A stretch of DNA of 61,051 nt from Bacillota bacterium (lineage in GTDB: Bacteria; Bacillota; Clostridia; Christensenellales; Aristaeellaceae): contig JAEZJP010000082.1 in the NCBI GenBank assembly GCA_023415715.1, positions 1-61,051 of the forward strand, given 5' to 3'. How positions within the stretch are numbered: the first letter of the stretch is position 1; each line of letters begins with the position of its first letter. A model generated the notes under the pieces. It did not search any database, was not told the origin of the DNA, and saw only the letters and a program-made list of their open reading frames with translations. Both the position numbers and the translations under genes were made by a program. Of the stretch, positions 59,224 to 61,051 are shown piece by piece.

Positions 59224-60507
59224 ATGAAAAAATCTTTCCATATTCCTTATGGTCATATTACGCTTCCGCTTGAAATAGAGGTAAGACTTCTACAGGCCGT
59301 GCTTATCCCCAAGGCCGAGTCCATATCTGCACCAACCCTTAAAGATCAGGCTGATATAGTACTCCAAGCACTTGACCACCCCATCGGCAGCCCGCGCCTT
59401 CAGGACCTGGCCGCAGGAAAGCAGAGGGTACTTGTTATCACCAGCGACCATACAAGGCCCATGCCAAGCACCATCACCATGCCGCTCCTGCTGTCTTTGA
59501 TCCGAAAGGCAAGCCCGTACGCGGACATTCGCATCCTTCTGGCAACAGGCATGCACCGGCCCACCACCTTCGAAGAAATGACGGAAAAATTCGGGTCTGA
59601 CATCGTGCAAAGCGAAACCATACTGAATCATATTGCCAGTAAAGATGAGGACATGGTCTATAAAGGAGTATTGCCCTCCGGCGGGGAGCTGTGGCTGAAC
59701 AGCCTTGTGGATTGGGCGGATCTGATTATATCCGAAGGGTTTATCGAGCCGCATTTCTTCGCCGGCTTTTCCGGCGGGCGAAAAAGCATACTGCCGGGTA
59801 TCGCCTCCCACAAAACAGTCCTGTATAACCATAACGCCAGATTTATTGCTGATCCTCATTCTGTGCATGGGATCCTTACGGGGAATCCGCTGCACAGGGA
59901 CATGTGCCATGCGGCAAAAGCCGCAAACCTCTCATTCATCCTGAATGTGCGGCTGGATAACGAGAAGCGGATCGTGGCCGCGTACGCCGGCGATCCATTA
60001 AAAGCTCACGAAGCAGGCTGCCGGGACTGCCTTGCAAAAAGCAGCGTAGATAAGGTGGAAGGTGATATTGTTATCACTTCCAATGGAGGCTATCCCCTGG
60101 ATCAAAACATTTATCAGGCGGTAAAGGGCATAAGCACCGGTGCCGCCTGTGTTACATCCGGCGGCGTGATCATCATGGCGGCCGAATGCCAAAATGGCCA
60201 CGGCGGCGAGGACTTTTTCAAGTGGTTTGATTCCGCCATTAGCCCAAAGGATGTGGCGGAAAAGATCGCCTCCATCCCGCCGGAGCGCACGCTGCCCGAT
60301 CAATGGGAAGCGCAAATTCTGGCCCGGAACCTTATTAAGGCCAGGTGCATATTCGTTACCAGGCCGGAAAATGAAGTGCTTATCAAAAGCATGCATATGA
60401 CATACGCACCCGATTTGAATAAAGCCCTGGAGATGGCATACGATTGGGCCGGGCCATCTGCTTCGGTTGTCGTCATTCCCAATGGGACGGAAATCATCGT
60501 ACGGTAA
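59224..60507 (+). CDS. LarA-family nickel-pincer racemase/epimerase
   Basis: From ATG 59224 (AGGAGGAGCCCCG upstream) the protein has 427 residues. All catalytic residues of lactate racemase LarA are present with the correct spacing: His111 in Thr-Gly-Met-His-Arg-Pro, His177 and Lys187 in Glu-Pro-His-Phe-Phe-Ala-Gly-Phe-Ser-Gly-Gly-Arg-Lys (Lys187 would carry the nickel cofactor), and His203 in Tyr-Asn-His-Asn. LarA homologues racemise or epimerise 2-hydroxy acids. The cofactor genes larB, larC and larE are not in the window. In a sugar cluster, a sugar acid is a likelier substrate than lactate. Last gene of the run. Confidence 0.9.
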   Translation: MKKSFHIPYGHITLPLEIEVRLLQAVLIPKAESISAPTLKDQADIVLQALDHPIGSPRLQDLAAGKQRVLVITSDHTRPMPSTITMPLLLSLIRKASPYADIRILLATGMHRPTTFEEMTEKFGSDIVQSETILNHIASKDEDMVYKGVLPSGGELWLNSLVDWADLIISEGFIEPHFFAGFSGGRKSILPGIASHKTVLYNHNARFIADPHSVHGILTGNPLHRDMCHAAKAANLSFILNVRLDNEKRIVAAYAGDPLKAHEAGCRDCLAKSSVDKVEGDIVITSNGGYPLDQNIYQAVKGISTGAACVTSGGVIIMAAECQNGHGGEDFFKWFDSAISPKDVAEKIASIPPERTLPDQWEAQILARNLIKARCIFVTRPENEVLIKSMHMTYAPDLNKALEMAYDWAGPSASVVVIPNGTEIIVR

Positions 60508-60575
60508 CTCTTTGAACCGGACTGACATATCATCTGCCTGTTTTGTCGCTATGAAAATAAAATTTACATAAGTTA

Positions 60576-60608
60576 TGGTCAAGGTGACAGGATTTGAAAC
60601 CGCGACCT
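60576..60608 (-). other. Fragment resembling a tRNA 3' end
   Basis: On the minus strand the sequence reads like a T-arm and acceptor end: GCGGT-TTCAAAT-CCTGT, then CACCTTG, A and CCA. The T-loop TTCAAAT and the terminal CCA are right; one stem position is mismatched. No D-arm or anticodon arm can be folded upstream. It may be a decayed tRNA or an attachment-site remnant of an integrated element. Confidence 0.45.
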
Positions 60609-60688
60609 TTTCATTGCAGGACAGCATTCCTGTATTTTGCTATGACTTTCGATGGTTCCGTATTTCACTTGAGATTGACGGGCTTGTA

Positions 60689-60697
60689 TGCTATAAT
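60689..60697 (+). promoter_or_regulatory. Extended -10 promoter for the last gene
   Basis: TG-C-TATAAT with TATAAT at 60692-60697; the -35 region is weak. The leader to ATG 60792 is about 85 bases. The 284-base gap 60508-60791 otherwise holds the tRNA-like fragment. Confidence 0.6.
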
Positions 60698-60791
60698 TTG
60701 TAAATCGTGGCCATCTAAAATTGTAAAAAACCGTGCAAGATTTCAAGTATCTGGGAATGACTTGAACAATAAGCAAGGAGAATTAAAGAAC

Positions 60792-61051
60792 ATGTATAAC
60801 AAAAGACGGAACATTTATCTTAAAAAGCATCTTGCTTTTTTAATGCTTTTTGCCTTGTTCTTCAACGCTGTCCTTGCACCCGCATTCTTTGATGAAAGCG
60901 GTCACTATCATTTTGTAACAACTGCCATCGGTGAAACAATGGAGGGATCCACAGAATCTTCCTCTCCAACAGATACGCCCGCTCCTACGGATGCAACTGA
61001 GCCCACGGCCACACCCGAGCCCACGGCCACCCCCGAACCCACGGCCACGCC
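60792..61051 (+). CDS. Secreted protein with Thr-Pro-Glu repeats (partial, runs off the window)
   Basis: Starts at ATG 60792 with AAGGAG 12 bases upstream; 86 residues are visible and the frame is still open at 61051. A signal peptide (about 11-33, ending Leu-Ala-Pro-Ala) is followed by a short polar part and then Pro-Thr-Ala-Thr-Pro-Glu repeats that begin at about residue 70. Such repeats are spacers in surface proteins of Clostridia. The functional domain lies outside the window. Confidence 0.75.
   Translation, partial: MYNKRRNIYLKKHLAFLMLFALFFNAVLAPAFFDESGHYHFVTTAIGETMEGSTESSSPTDTPAPTDATEPTATPEPTATPEPTAT

Overview
The window looks like a piece of chromosome from a Gram-positive, probably anaerobic, spore-forming member of the Bacillota (class Clostridia in the broad sense). 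The reasons are AGGAGG-type ribosome binding sites, a T-box leader, a CotF-family spore coat protein, a GerMN-domain lipoprotein, a YugP-type protease, Ktr potassium uptake, an [FeFe]-hydrogenase-like protein, and secreted proteins with Thr-Pro-rich spacers. The genus cannot be fixed from the sequence alone. There is no phage, insertion sequence, CRISPR array, rRNA gene or intact tRNA gene. Mobile or repetitive DNA appears only as short intergenic elements and a tRNA-like 3' fragment near 60.6 kb.

Layout. 0-7.6 kb: the end of a methyltransferase gene; an ImmA-like protease with a small membrane protein; a secreted calcium-repeat protein; CotF; several orphan proteins; a 2H phosphoesterase; and a Sel1-repeat gene broken by one stop codon. 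7.8-15.4 kb: a nuclease-helicase fusion, then a potassium module (membrane-anchored TrkA-N-like protein, KtrB, KtrA) followed by a KdpD/KdpE-like two-component system. 15.4-22.7 kb: a TIM-barrel isomerase, a compact operon (MntP-like exporter, Cys-cluster protein, orphan DNA methyltransferase), a 640-base gene-free stretch with a repeat and a structured element, a short-chain dehydrogenase, a split chromate transporter, and the GerMN lipoprotein. 22.7-30.3 kb: a 45-residue membrane protein, a secreted transglutaminase-like protein, a T-box-controlled lysyl-tRNA synthetase, a zinc protease, a lipoprotein with six peptidoglycan-binding repeats, and a drug/metabolite exporter.

30.4-45 kb: a TetR-controlled FAD oxidoreductase operon with a clear promoter and two operator palindromes; a divergent [FeFe]-hydrogenase-like protein next to a membrane diguanylate cyclase; flavin and disulfide oxidoreductases; a protein O-mannosyltransferase-like enzyme between two paralogous AraC/GyrI-type regulators; a GGDEF-EAL protein; and a second repeat element that is an inverted relative of the one at 18.8 kb.

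45-60.5 kb is the most coherent system: a divergent carbohydrate-utilisation locus. Leftward run two ABC permeases, a solute-binding protein, a clan GH-A glycoside hydrolase and a DUF6259-like putative glycosidase. Rightward run a phosphomannose-isomerase-like protein, a ROK-type kinase, an RpiR/SIS regulator, a fucose/arabinose-isomerase-like protein, an aldose 1-epimerase and a LarA-type nickel racemase. Divergent promoters and small palindromes lie between them. The likely flow is oligosaccharide import, intracellular hydrolysis, sugar epimerisation or isomerisation, phosphorylation, and possibly 2-hydroxy-acid epimerisation. The substrate is unknown. The window ends inside a secreted protein with Thr-Pro-Glu repeats.
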